A stretch of 64,000 bases of DNA from positions 1,190,624 to 1,254,623 of the forward strand of contig CACVBU010001379.1 in assembly GCA_902728285.1 (NCBI GenBank). Reading direction: 5' to 3'. The stretch comes from Clytia hemisphaerica. Taxonomy: Eukaryota; Cnidaria; Hydrozoa; Leptothecata; Clytiidae. Positions 23,201 to 33,495 of this stretch are shown here, piece by piece. The notes beneath the pieces are model-generated. The model was not told where the DNA came from. It did no database searches and saw only the letters and a program-made list of their open reading frames with translations. Numbering within the stretch: position 1 is the first letter of the stretch; each line of letters begins with the position of its first letter. Both the position numbers and the translations under genes were made by a program.

Positions 23201-26200
23201 CCTTGACGGTCCAGCCTTGAGTCTTGTCAAAGGAATTGATAAGATAGATGAAATATGGACACGTCTCAAATCCTCGTATGGAGATGCCAAATTACTCCTT
23301 TCAAAGAAGTTGGCTCAACTCACTCAGTCAAATCGGATGTGGAGGACTCGTGATCCTGAGAAGTTGATCGAGTCAATCAGTAAAATCCTCAACATCATCA
23401 AAGACGTTATCAAGTTGGCAAAGCAACACAACATTGAATGTAATCTCTACTACGGCAACGCCATCAAAGACATCTATGCGTTACTCGATGACAAACGGCA
23501 AACAAAATGGTTTGAATCTATTGATGGAAGACATCTTGACGATGCTGACATCTGGAAAGAATTCATCACCTTCCTCGAGAAAGAGTTATCAATTCAACAA
23601 ATGAAGTTGCTTCACTGCACCAATGATTCTAAACCAGTCCCTCCTCGAAATCCTTCCTCATCACACCACTCTGGTAGACAAGATGATCAAACTCAAAGTC
23701 CTGGCAACAACAAAGATGCATGTTTCATTTGTGGTGAAGAAGGACATAACAAGACAAATGGCCCTAAAGGTTCAAAGATCATTCAGTACTACTCATGTCG
23801 AGTATTCGTGGAGATGACACCATCACAACGATTTAATGCCCTAAAGAAGAAAGGATATTGCTGGCAATGCTTGTATCCTGGTGCACTTCGATCAAATGAG
23901 AAACACAAAGAAGGTCGATGTCAAAATCACTTCATCTGCAAACATCAATCACATGATAACTTCCCTACAAAGAAGCATGTCCTCGTATGTCAAGATCATG
24001 CATCCAACAGTCAGAATGAAGATACTCTTCAAACGTACAAGGACAGATACATCAATCGACAATCAAATGTATCACCCTTCTCGAAGGACATAAAGCTGGT
24101 CTTCTTCACCACATTCAACTCGCTGAAGAACCTTAATCCTGATCCAGAAGTTGACAACAATGCCATTTACATTTTGCAGACAATTGAAGTTGACGGTCAA
24201 AGGTATACAATATTCTTCGATCTAGGATGTAGCGATATGGTCATCACTGAAAAAGCTGTCAAGAAACTGGGCAAACGTGCCTCATTAGAGTTCAATGGCA
24301 AAATCCCAATTGGAGGAGTTGGAAAGATTTCAACAATCAGCTCTGGAGGTTACAAAATCCTTCTACCACTCTTCAATGGTCAGGATGCCACCATCAGAGG
24401 CCTTTGTCTCAAACAAATAACTTCCAAATTCCCAGTTCACTCACTCAAAGAAGTTAAGCATGACATATCAAAGGCTTACAAGGAAGATGGATTTGACCCA
24501 ACCAACCTACCATCTTTGCCTGCCTCAATTGGGGGAGAGGTAGACATAATGCTTGGCATCAAATACAAGAGATATCATCCCAAGGAAATCTATCAATTAC
24601 CATCTGGACTTACAATCTTTGAGTCCTTGTTCAAGAGTGCAGATGGCGGAAGAGGAGTTGTTGGTGGACCACATCGAGCTTTCAACAAGATCAACAACAG
24701 TCACATTGCCAATCAAGAGATGACTTCATTCATTGTAGACCGTCATCAGATCCTACGCTCAAACATCAATCCTGACACTGATCTCCTTCATATGAAAGTT
24801 CCCAAAGACCATTATCAAAATCTAATGTTGGACATACCCAACCATTCAAATGCACTTGTTTCACGCAACCAAAAGATCTTTGAGCAAGCAGAGAACGCTG
24901 GTAGTGAAATCACCTACCGATGTATCAACTGCCGAGATTGCAAAGACTGCAAAAATAATGCATCAACAGAATCGATCAGCATCAGAGAGGAAATTGAGCA
25001 ACAAATCATCAACCGATCCGTCACCATTGACATTGCCAACAGAACCTCATATGCTCATCTGCCATTGCTCCACAAACCAGAAGTCAAACTTTCAAACAAC
25101 AAACACAAAGCATTGAAAGTTTATTATCAGCAACTGAAGAAGCTTGACAACAATCCAAGTGACAAGGCTGATGTTCTCTTATCAGAAAAGAAGATGCATA
25201 CATTGGGTTTCGTAGATTACGTTGAAAATATGACACCCTCCCAACAGAATTTATTGAATGACAGTGAAATTGTGAACTACATCCCATGGCGAGCAGTTTG
25301 GAAACCAAATTCTTTATCCACGCCTTGTCGTGTGGTATTTGATGCCTCCCAACCAACCAACAGCGGATACAGCCTTAATGACATCTTAGCAAAGGGTACA
25401 AACAATATGAATTCACTCATTGAGTTATTGATCAGATGGACATCACACCAAACTGTATTTCATACTGATGTTCGCAAGATGTACAACTCTGTCAAGTTAG
25501 TCGAAAGTCATTGGTGCCTGCAAAGATACATTTGGGAAGAGAATTTGGACAGAACAAGAATCCCAAAGGAAAAGATCATCAAAACTCTAATTTATGGAGT
25601 CAAATCCTCTGGTAACCAATCAGAACGTGCCCTCAGGGAGACAGCACGTTTATCAAAAGACGAGTATCCTGATGCTTACGAAGTCATAACCAAAGATGTG
25701 TATGTTGACGATTGTTTATCAGGTGCTGAATCAATGTCAGCAGCAATCAAATTGGCAGATGGCCTGGAAGTTGTAGTCAATAGAGGTGGTTTTGCATTGA
25801 AGGGAGTCACTTTTTCCAAACAAACACCTGACAAGGATCTCTCTGCCGATGGTGAAAGCATCAGTGTGGCTGGTATGAAATGGTTCCCACTACAAGATGA
25901 AGTGTCCTTGGATGTCAGTGAACTTAACTTTGCAACAAAAGTTAGGGGGAAGAAACCAATGTCAATCAAGGATATCCCAAAGAACCTAACTAGAAGACAA
26001 TGTGTATCAAAGGTGGCAGAATTGTATGACATCACAGGAAAGATAACACCCATCACAGCAGGTATGAAACTGGACCTACACAACCTTGTGGATAGAGGTC
26101 TTGGATGGGATGACAGAATTCCAGATGATTTCAAACCAATTTGGGAGTCCCATTTCGCTATGATGGAAGAAATTTCAAATGTGAGGTACAGAAGAGCTTG

Positions 26201-28415
26201 CATTCCAGAAGATGCTGCAAGCCTTGAACTAGATACAATCGACACTGGTGATGCATCCAAGCATATTGCATGTGTTGCAATATATGCACGATTCAAAAGA
26301 AAGTCTGGTGGATATTCAAGTCAACTGGTTTTCTCGAGATCAAGGCTCGTACCAGATGGCACCACCCAACCTCGAGCTGAACTATATGCTGCAACTCTGA
26401 ACGCCCATACTGGTGAAGTTGTGAGAAGAGCATTTCAAAAGCATCATCAATCTTCATTAAAGCTAACAGACAGCCAAATTGTGCTTTTCTGGCTTCATAG
26501 TGACAAACAATTGAAACCCTATGTCCGCAACCGTGTCAACGAAGTTCATCGCTTCACAAATCCTGATGACTGGAGGTTTGTCAAAAGTCAAGACATGATT
26601 GCTGATATCGGGACAAGAAAAGGTGTATCCTTGAATGAAATTTGTCAAGATTCAAAATGGTTCAATGGTTTTCCATGGATGAAAGAATCAGTGGAAACCT
26701 TCCCAACCAAGACTGTTAATCAAATCAAGCTCAATCAGGATGAAGTCAAGGATATTGAGAAAGAGCAAATTATATCAACAATCAGTCCACAGAGCATGTT
26801 GTCAATGTCATACTTGTCAGAAGCTCAAACTTGCCATTTGTCATCATCAGCACAATCAATATCTGATCGATACAGTTTTTCAAAGTACATCATTGATCCT
26901 AACAAATATGGTTGGAAGAAAGCCACTTCAACTCTTGCTCTTGTGATCAAATTCCTGAAACTCAAGTCGTGTCTACCACAACCATCTTCAAAGGATAACA
27001 ACGCGTTGGCACAGGAATATTTCTTTATGAAAGCAACCCATGAAGTGAAGAAATTTACACCATCAAAGAGATTGGCAAACATTTCATCTGAGAAAAATGG
27101 AATTCTTTACTACAACGAACGTATCCTTCCAATCGAAAAAATCACATCAACTGGAAAGCTCACCAATGCAATGTTTGACTTGTCCTCGTCAACCTTCATT
27201 GTCCCAGTTGTCGACAGATATTCGCCAATCGCTTACAGTATTGTTAACTTCATTCACTGGCACCACCCGGTGGCTAAACACAAAGGAGTGGAAACAGTGT
27301 ATCGCTACGTTCTACAGATCGCATATATCATCGATGGACGAGATCTAATTCGTACTATCAGAAGGAATTGTCAAAGATGCCGCTACCTGGCCAAGAAAGC
27401 AATCAACGTTGAAATGGGTCCAGTATCCCAGCACAGTCTCAATATTGCACCACCATTTTATTCAACTCAAGTGGATCTATGTGGTCCATTCAGTGCATAT
27501 TCAAGTTTCAATAAGCGAAAGAGTATAAAGATTTGGTTGGTGGTTTTTTGTTGTACAACAACATCAGCAACAAAAATACATGTTATGGATGACTACAGTA
27601 CACCATCATTCATCCTATCAGTTATCAGATTTTCAAGCAACGTTGGCTATCCCAAGTATTTGTTGCCAGATGAAGGCAGTCAATTAGTCAAAGGATGTGA
27701 TTCTCTCCGACTCAACTTTAAGGATCTTCAAAACCAACTTCATCGCGACACAATGATCGAATTTGAAGTATGTCCAGTTTCAGGTCATTTCATGCACGGA
27801 AAGGTAGAAAGGAAGATTCAAGAAATAAAGAAATCAATCGAGATGAATTTCCACAACCATAAGCTTTCCTTAATGCAATGGGAAACTGTTGCAGCACAAG
27901 TTGGAAATACAATCAATGACATGCCACTTGCTCTTGCTGGACAGACTGATTACGAGATATCTGATGTCTTAACACCAAATCGTCTGCTACTGGGCAGAAA
28001 TAACGAGAGAAGTCCAACCTTTCCTGTTGATGTTAGCACAAAACCTGATAAATTCATCAGGTTGAATCAAGAGATATTTCAAGCGTGGTTCGAAACATGG
28101 CTCGTTGTCCATGTGCCACGGCTAATGCATCGACCAAAATGGTTCAAGAACGAATACGACATCAAAACCGGAGACATCGTCCTATTTGCAAAGCGTGAGA
28201 ATGCACTCTCAAGCACATACCAATATGGAATGGTGAAAAGTGTCGAGAAAAGTACAGATGGAAAGATTCGAAAGGTATTGGTGAAGTATCGAAATCATAG
28301 CGAAAATGTTGATCGTGAAACGTTTCGTGCAACTCGTGGTTTGATCATGATTCACCCGTATGATGAATTGAGTATAAGTGAAGAATTGGCATTTGCTGGT
28401 TGTATTAATGAATAA
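20232..28415 (+). CDS. gag-pol: BEL/Pao Gag-Pol polyprotein
   Basis: A 2727-codon frame starts at the ATG at 20232; a stop at 20178 bounds it upstream. Order by residue: heptad arrays (about 137-503 and 524-673); charged helical stretch; Gag-like DUF1759 region (about 937-1090); CCHC-like knuckle starting C1164 (CFICGEEGHN) and a second Cys/His cluster near 1210-1245; A17-type aspartic protease with D1330-L-G in place of the usual DSG/DTG; reverse transcriptase (about 1640-1860) with YVDD at 1824-1827; RNase H (about 2004-2130); integrase with HHCC zinc site from about 2342 and DDE residues D2415, D2480, E2526; C-terminal DUF5641-like segment near 2648. It makes virus-like particles and copies and integrates the element. 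BEL Pol runs about 1700-1900 residues; the excess here is the heptad N-terminus. The protease motif change may impair maturation. Confidence 0.93.
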   Translation: MQHSNSKRSRKRIDYRLLHHTGQVREKTQLINDHVSDSYSSPDTTAQIEQPIVAPHNRSDVCYNVTRNCTTSNSELNANSQYNLIFQNIPMDDQSSESEDSKMDARLLRQASNLGHDPHEQAFHYEPPPQDSVSSSHHNLSSPQHDVLLFNHDVLSFEHDALLLEHDTPPPGHDAPPPEHDAPPPEHDAPPPEHDAPPPEHDAPPPEHDAPPPEHDAPPPEHDAPLPEQDAPPPEQDISTSHHGASTSHHGASTSHHGASTSHHGASTSHHGASTSHHGASTSQHGASTSHHGASTSQHGASTSHHGASTSHHGASTSHHGTSMSHQGAPTFNHGAPTFHHDAPTSQQGAPTSHQGAPSFHQGAPSFHQGAPSFHQGAPTSHQGAPTYHQGAPAYHQGAPTYHQGAPTSHHGASTSHHGAPTSYQGAPMFHQGAPMYHQGAPMFHQGAPMFHQGAPTSHQGAPSSHHGAPMYHHGAPMFHHGAPMSHHGAPAYHQGVPMLYQSNPWSHHGWSHTYPLTSQFNAPTSHINGQTSPINGQTSPINGQTSRINGQTSRINGQTSRINGQTSPINGQTSRINGQTSRINGQTSRINGQTSRINGQTSHINGQTSHINGQTSHINGQTSHINGQTSHINGQTSHINGQTSHINGPTSPINGPTSPINGPTSPINGQTSHITPVLVNQSSGFHGHTSINSTNHHRTKLINQTSSTPITRISTPTLNKRTPVEMERVKQLNIEQCVIANDLADMVVESDIEELTLTEAELLTSKTESLRTRFRTIHTELQLTLGDNNYLEIFSTRFNETSDSFREIIQKIKIHMRILRRDREVEDCELQKIQLDSHKFLMTEIKTSIPTLRTIFSQDPTNFSYDELVNAKSNLNHYTKKLDHMALQVKEMLVNSHKADHSEVDGIIQSYHEVCALKNKYVTTIEHEASTNEVLKQQKFQSSKLNIKLQKFKGYESDIDIYTFQSDFEKLHKKNTPSSVLPDLLTNNYLDGPALSLVKGIDKIDEIWTRLKSSYGDAKLLLSKKLAQLTQSNRMWRTRDPEKLIESISKILNIIKDVIKLAKQHNIECNLYYGNAIKDIYALLDDKRQTKWFESIDGRHLDDADIWKEFITFLEKELSIQQMKLLHCTNDSKPVPPRNPSSSHHSGRQDDQTQSPGNNKDACFICGEEGHNKTNGPKGSKIIQYYSCRVFVEMTPSQRFNALKKKGYCWQCLYPGALRSNEKHKEGRCQNHFICKHQSHDNFPTKKHVLVCQDHASNSQNEDTLQTYKDRYINRQSNVSPFSKDIKLVFFTTFNSLKNLNPDPEVDNNAIYILQTIEVDGQRYTIFFDLGCSDMVITEKAVKKLGKRASLEFNGKIPIGGVGKISTISSGGYKILLPLFNGQDATIRGLCLKQITSKFPVHSLKEVKHDISKAYKEDGFDPTNLPSLPASIGGEVDIMLGIKYKRYHPKEIYQLPSGLTIFESLFKSADGGRGVVGGPHRAFNKINNSHIANQEMTSFIVDRHQILRSNINPDTDLLHMKVPKDHYQNLMLDIPNHSNALVSRNQKIFEQAENAGSEITYRCINCRDCKDCKNNASTESISIREEIEQQIINRSVTIDIANRTSYAHLPLLHKPEVKLSNNKHKALKVYYQQLKKLDNNPSDKADVLLSEKKMHTLGFVDYVENMTPSQQNLLNDSEIVNYIPWRAVWKPNSLSTPCRVVFDASQPTNSGYSLNDILAKGTNNMNSLIELLIRWTSHQTVFHTDVRKMYNSVKLVESHWCLQRYIWEENLDRTRIPKEKIIKTLIYGVKSSGNQSERALRETARLSKDEYPDAYEVITKDVYVDDCLSGAESMSAAIKLADGLEVVVNRGGFALKGVTFSKQTPDKDLSADGESISVAGMKWFPLQDEVSLDVSELNFATKVRGKKPMSIKDIPKNLTRRQCVSKVAELYDITGKITPITAGMKLDLHNLVDRGLGWDDRIPDDFKPIWESHFAMMEEISNVRYRRACIPEDAASLELDTIDTGDASKHIACVAIYARFKRKSGGYSSQLVFSRSRLVPDGTTQPRAELYAATLNAHTGEVVRRAFQKHHQSSLKLTDSQIVLFWLHSDKQLKPYVRNRVNEVHRFTNPDDWRFVKSQDMIADIGTRKGVSLNEICQDSKWFNGFPWMKESVETFPTKTVNQIKLNQDEVKDIEKEQIISTISPQSMLSMSYLSEAQTCHLSSSAQSISDRYSFSKYIIDPNKYGWKKATSTLALVIKFLKLKSCLPQPSSKDNNALAQEYFFMKATHEVKKFTPSKRLANISSEKNGILYYNERILPIEKITSTGKLTNAMFDLSSSTFIVPVVDRYSPIAYSIVNFIHWHHPVAKHKGVETVYRYVLQIAYIIDGRDLIRTIRRNCQRCRYLAKKAINVEMGPVSQHSLNIAPPFYSTQVDLCGPFSAYSSFNKRKSIKIWLVVFCCTTTSATKIHVMDDYSTPSFILSVIRFSSNVGYPKYLLPDEGSQLVKGCDSLRLNFKDLQNQLHRDTMIEFEVCPVSGHFMHGKVERKIQEIKKSIEMNFHNHKLSLMQWETVAAQVGNTINDMPLALAGQTDYEISDVLTPNRLLLGRNNERSPTFPVDVSTKPDKFIRLNQEIFQAWFETWLVVHVPRLMHRPKWFKNEYDIKTGDIVLFAKRENALSSTYQYGMVKSVEKSTDGKIRKVLVKYRNHSENVDRETFRATRGLIMIHPYDELSISEELAFAGCINE
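20640..21740 (+). repeat. 21-bp coding minisatellite (Pro/His/Ser heptads), about 52 units
   Basis: Consecutive 7-codon units evolve along the array: first PPEHDAP, then STSHHGA, then PTSHQGA-like. The period is exactly 21 bp throughout, so the frame is kept and the two other frames also stay open. Confidence 0.95.
21815..22250 (+). repeat. 21-bp coding minisatellite (SxINGQT heptads), about 21 units
   Basis: Tandem units translate as S-P/R/H-INGQT or INGPT. Homogeneous sub-blocks (CCC, CGT, CAC variants) suggest recent expansion by unequal exchange or strand slippage. Confidence 0.95.
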
Positions 28416-28439
28416 ATTTTGCATCGTGTCTTTGGGCAG

Positions 28440-29174
28440 TGTAATTTGACCAATATTGAACTTATTGAACTGCAAAATTTACCAATATCTCAAGTTTGAT
28501 CTCATTCTATCTTGAGTCTCTTCCATTTGCTTGTGTGTCTATTCTGGTTTCTTTTAAGTGCATTTTTCAGTATTTTCAGTGAAAACCAGGTTTTCTGCAT
28601 AATTTATGATAATTTATTTGTATTTTCTAGTTTATATCAATTTTAGTTTGATAGCCAACTCGGTTCATCATATTTACATTTCCTAGCTATTTTTCATAAT
28701 TCTAGTATTTATGGCCAACTTGGTTTAGATTTTCTATAAATATGGCAGCTTGTCCACTTTTCTTCAGAGTTCAGTTGACATGTAGCACTCAGAGAGTCAA
28801 CACCTCAGGACTTAGTCATTTTCTCAACATAAATTTCAAATAAACATAAGTCAATCAATGATAGTCTTCAAATCATTTTGACATTTTTGGATTCTCCTTC
28901 ACAGTTCTTTCACTCTGGCAAGCTGGTAAGCATTATTTATTATTTACTATTCAATATATTTCCTCTTGTTTACTTTAATGTATCCTCTCTTGTATGTATG
29001 ATACCCTAGTCTCATATACTCTAGACTTTGTTTGATATAGACTTAGTCTTAGAATTTATTCATTTTTGTTTTTTCATATAAACTAATTTTGGATCTTTGT
29101 ATCTATTTAGTTTGAATCCTTGATTACAAATATACGTCAGTACGAGAATCCTCAGTGGTGAACTCCATGCAACA
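28440..29174 (+). repeat. 3' LTR of BEL/Pao element
   Basis: Near-identical to the 5' LTR: C for T in CCAACTCGG, ATTCTAG for ATTTTAG, and one extra T in CATTTTTGG. It starts 25 nt after the polyprotein stop. Confidence 0.93.
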
Positions 29175-29179
29175 CCTTT
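29175..29179. repeat. BEL target-site duplication, right copy
   Basis: CCTTT, matching 19501-19505. Confidence 0.9.
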
Positions 29180-31223
29180 CATCAATATTTCTAAACAAGC
29201 GGCTAGACACCATGGAAATTTCATCAATCATAATAACTTCCACACATGCAAGTTTTTTTTGCAAATTTTGCTTTGATGATGCATTCAGTGGAAAGAAATC
29301 TGTAGTAGGAATAATTAAACCGCTGTGTATGGTGGTTCCATTGACATTAATTGCTGCTACGCCAGTTGGTGCAAGAACTAAAACTCTTTCTTTTGTGGGT
29401 TCTCCTCCTCTGTACATAAGAAGTTTTGACAAAGAATGATAGATTGTTGTGAGTAAATGGCTTTTTCCTACGCCTCCACCACCAGTTAAGAAAATATGAA
29501 ATGGCTCAATACATTTAGGCACTTTTGAAGAAAGGTTTTTAACGAAATCTCTTCCCCATTTGTGAACTACATCAAAAACTTCTCTTTGTTGGTGATTTAG
29601 AGATCTAATACGAGCATTTACTTCATTATCTGGGAGCAAAATTGATTCCATTGGAATTGAAGCTCTGGCATGAGTAGTGTCATTGTTATTTTCATCATCT
29701 GATTCTTCATTATTGTTTGCTCTACTTTGAAGCTCTGCATTTGTTTCATCATTCTCCTGCTGTTCAAAATCATTCATATTGAGAATCAAATCATTTCTGT
29801 ACCTTTCTAATGCATCATCTACTAAACCAGCATAAGGTTGGATCAAAGCTCTGTTTCTCTCAATCCTTTCAATGACACCTGGTTCCAATAGCTTTGCAGT
29901 ATAATTATTGTGTTCTTGGGACAATAATTCGTTCTCATCAAAGAAAGGTAAGTACAGCATGAGGAGGTGGTGGGCGTAATCTTCCGGGTACTTGTTTCTG
30001 TTAGGCTGATGAAGTCGAAGTACAAGTGGAACTTTGCGGCATTTTAGTTTACCTTTCATTGAACAAAGTTTGACAATCTTTGGGTAGTTGCTTGAGAGAT
30101 GGTTTGATTCTATCAAATTATCGTCCAATTCATTAGGCTGGCAATCATTTTCACTACATTCTTTATATATAACACTGTAGAATCTCAAGAATTCCGCATA
30201 ACACATTTCAGCAATAGGTTTATTAGGTCCAGTTCTTTCTCTTGGTCTATCACAATACCGGTCAAGCATATTACTTTTGAAAATTGAAGTACTATCTTCA
30301 GGCAACTCATTAATTTCATCTTCACTAAGGCACATTCTAAATCTCTTTTCTGGGACATTAGTATTTGCAAAAGTTACACCTGGATACAGCTTACGAAGCC
30401 ATAGCTGTGGCATACTGAGATAAACTGCTTCTTGCACTGACACTTCTCGCTTTGACACATAGGCATGGGCAACAGATTTCATTTGTTCATATTTGTCACC
30501 GCCATTTTCAAAAGCATCTTTAACAGCTTGGGTCATAGCATGAGATATTTCATCTTCAGTTTTAGAAAGATATGCACACATGTAAGTTGCAGCTTTGTAA
30601 TAATTAAATACTGGTTGAATATCCAGATTTGCTTGCCAAGCTTTAAGACCTTCTGTAAAGTAGTTATTGACAAAGCATGCATTTGTATTGCGTTTTAAGT
30701 AAATGTGAAAATCTTCATCTTCAGATACAGAGAGAGCATATTCATAATCTTCCTTTGGAATGTCTAATTCAGCTAGGACTTCATTGATGGTAGGAACTGG
30801 ATTAAAATTTTCTCCATCAGGGTTGAAAAAGTTTCTTTTATCAGGATTAAGGTTCTCATTGATGTAAGTCCTTACTTTTGTCAAAACTTCTTTTCGCAGA
30901 GCAAGTATGGCTTCTCTTTCCTCATGTGGTAGTTCTTGTGGCAAGGGCTCAGAAACTATTGTTTTCTCAGAAAAAAATTTACCAAAATAAAACCTGCAGG
31001 GAGTGTTTTTATATTTACGGCAAGTTTTTGAATGGCGGTGTAGTTGGTATGTCTTCACAAGGTTAAATAATTCGGGATCCTCTTCTACGGATGGTAAATA
31101 GACCTTGATTATTTTATCAATGAACATAATGTACTCATCTTTTGTTTCCTTGGTCAATACTGGTGCATTTAAAATCCACAGAAAGGAATGAATGTGAGGG
31201 CTTCCGCGTACTTGAAATTCTAC
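29175..31223 (-). pseudogene. Helentron polyprotein, middle part: HUH Rep domain and helicase N-half
   Basis: Open on the minus strand from just after the TGA at 31226-31224 to the BEL junction. It begins with the Rep two-histidine motif (RGSPHIHSF), the metal-binding part of the HUH nickase. Later come the helicase Walker A (GGGGVGKSH, about 29449-29480) and motif II with DEISM, about 14 codons before the break. The frame continues directly into 19505 when BEL and one TSD copy are disregarded. Acidic and Asn-rich linkers separate Rep and helicase, as is usual in Helitrons. Confidence 0.85.
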
Positions 31224-32531
31224 TCAAATAGCGTAGAAAGTTGTTTTACCGAGTGGGCCGTCCAAAACAATCGTTTTAAAAAATACTTCTACTCTGTATT
31301 GAAAATGCCTTGCTACAAGTACAGGGTTACTATTTAATAAATCACACCTTTCGTTATAAGAAAGATTCTTGATAAATTCATCGGTTACGTTTTGACCCTT
31401 GAGTTTGTAAATTATGGAGATGAGTTCGTTCCAACGAAGGTCTGCACAACTCAATGTCTGAAAGAACGTTGGTGGTCCTAATTGTTTAACCATTGCTAAA
31501 ACTTCTTGCTGGAATTTTTTCCAATATGCTGGAGTTCCTTTAACAGTACTCATGAAGGCAAAAGCTTTATCATTTGCTATGAATTGCCTTACTGTTTCTT
31601 TGAAATTCTGACTTAACATACCAGCATTTAAATTTGAGCCAGCAACTTTTCTCATTGCGACATTTATCTGATTGGTCAAAGACACTTGCTGAGTTACAAA
31701 ATTAGCAAAAAATATGTAGTCTGGGTCTGAAGCAAACTTTTGTGTGTAGTTCAACAAACGCTGGTTGAAGTATTTGGATGGACTTAGTTTAACATCACGT
31801 TCAACTTTGTAACCAAATTTACCTTTAGGAAATAAATGAGGATGAGCAAGCATTTCACAATTTTCATCATGTAAGACTGAAATTGGTTTTTTACCCTGAC
31901 CAGGCGCTAATGACAAAATTTCATTATCTACTTCTGCATCAGAAGGAGTGTGAGGCATTAGAGTAGTTTCATTTGCATTTGAGCGATGAGCATCAAGTGG
32001 GTTGTCGGTTGTCTCAAGCTCTTCAGAATCTGAAGCATTATTTTGTGGATCATCAGGTTCAGTGCTATCGTCATTGGAAGCAATTTCACTCAATTGGTCA
32101 CTATCATTAGAGTCCGTTTCCTCATTATTTGCAGAATTTTGTATAATGGTCTCATCATTTGAACTGTTGCTGACATTAATTTCTATGTCTTGATAAAGAG
32201 GGTTGTTCTCTTTGAAATAATTCAGTACGCGCTGAATGAAATCAGGTCTGATTGGTTCAAAAACGACATGTCCTTTATATTCCAATTTCCTTTTGAGTTT
32301 AACAATGACTAATCCATTATCATTTGCTCTTCTTGGTAAAGTATTAGCAATATCTTCAACATCAATAGGTACATTACAAATAGAACCTTTGAGTTTGGGG
32401 AACTGACCTTTTGGCATAATTGCAATTTTCTTGAATAAAATTCTGCGAGAAATCAAAATCTTTTCAAGCCTGCGAAGAGTATGAAATTCAGCAGGTAATT
32501 CATCGAGGCAAAGTTTATTTTTAACAGGCAT
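31224..32531 (-). pseudogene. Helentron polyprotein: Helitron-like N domain
   Basis: 436 open codons ending at an in-frame TGA (31226-31224) located 8 codons before the HUH motif. The start region (LCLDELPAEF, then LISRRI, LPRR) matches the conserved block that precedes the Helitron N domain. The later part (PTFFQTLSCADLRW) is typical of the Helitron N domain. A long acidic insert lies between. The stop truncates the protein before Rep catalysis. Confidence 0.82.
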
Positions 32532-32916
32532 GGCAATTCATTTTTTTTAAGTTTGCTATGGCAAGTTTTGCAAATGTATAATTGGCCATCAAATGAAAAA
32601 ACTTCAGAATAATAATATTCTTGTGGCATATCATATTTTTCAGGTGCATATTTGATAACTGTTTTTCGATAGAGGCATCTGTTACAGCAAACACAAATGT
32701 AAAAGGGACCTTCATAAATAAGTTTCAAAAATTTGGAAACTAGATCATTATTACAGTTTTTGTTTATAGTTGAGTGTATTTTTTAATAGTTTATTTTTTT
32801 TTCATAGTTTGATTTTTTTCTTTCCGCTATTTGATCTTTGTTATTTTGATGATAGATTCTATCTTTTTCATTAACTTTCTCTTTGTTTTGGGCTCGGTAG
32901 ATTCCATTTGTTTCCT
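32532..32916 (-). pseudogene. Helentron polyprotein: Cys-rich (DUF6570-like) segment and Asn/Lys repeats
   Basis: At about 32595-32710 the minus strand encodes C-x2-C pairs (CVCCNRC and CKTCHSKL), the zinc-binding block that leads into LCLDELPAEF in the next frame. A frameshift near the A8 run (about 32541-32549) separates them. Upstream (32790-32950) are repeated NKEKI-type motifs, common in Helitron proteins. Confidence 0.65.
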
Positions 32917-33495
32917 TTATTTTCTCTTTGTTTTGGGAACGATAATTTTTCTTTTTTCATTGATTTTCTCTTTGTTTCGGGAACGATAGGTTTTGTTATT
33001 TTCAATAATAGTTTCTTTGTTTTTTTTGTACCATGCTCTATTACTTTCTTGATGTTTTTTTTGACGCTTACCACTAGAATCATTTCCGTCAACGCCATCA
33101 TTTTTGCGCTTCTTTGAATAATTTCTTACAAATGCTGAAAAGTCTCGTTGGAGAATGTCTTTAAGCTCTTCTTTGAGTTCATTGACTTGAATAAATTGAA
33201 TCTCAAAGTAAGTACTGTCTTTTTCCATTTGTCGTAAATAAAAAAATTGGATGTATTTCTCAAGTTCAAAAACGTTATCAAACTTTAAAAGACATGATTT
33301 TCCATTTGAGGGATCAAGCAATCCGAGTTCATTTCGACTATGCGAGTCAAAGATAAAGTAACCCTGAGGCCGACTCATAATTGTGATAGTAAAACCATTA
33401 ATGATCATTAAGGCGTTGAATTCTAGACTTTCAGATTCACTCAGAGGGATTTGAAGGAAAGGATCATCATTATTTAGGTTCGCTTCCATTTGCAA
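32917..33495 (-). pseudogene. Helentron N-terminal peptidase-like domain, His/Asp half
   Basis: The minus-strand segment contains YFIFDSHSRN. The D-x-H pair (33348-33340) is arranged as in papain-fold deubiquitinases of the herpesvirus large-tegument (C76) type, which have a Cys near the N-terminus and an Asp-x-His later. The catalytic-Cys half is upstream in another frame (33470-33940). Downstream are basic and NKE-type repeats. Deubiquitinase activity is inference from the motif arrangement. Confidence 0.6.

Larger units (their letters stand above)
19506..29174 (+). mobile_element. BEL/Pao LTR retrotransposon, full length, recent
   Basis: Two ~735-bp LTRs (19506-20239, 28440-29174), each starting TGTAATTTGACC and ending GCAACA, bound one intact 2727-codon frame. 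The flanking 5-bp duplication CCTTT fits BEL/Pao. The LTRs differ by about two substitutions and one 1-nt indel. It lies antisense to the Helentron it interrupts. Intact LTRs, ORF and TSD make it potentially mobile. Confidence 0.95.
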
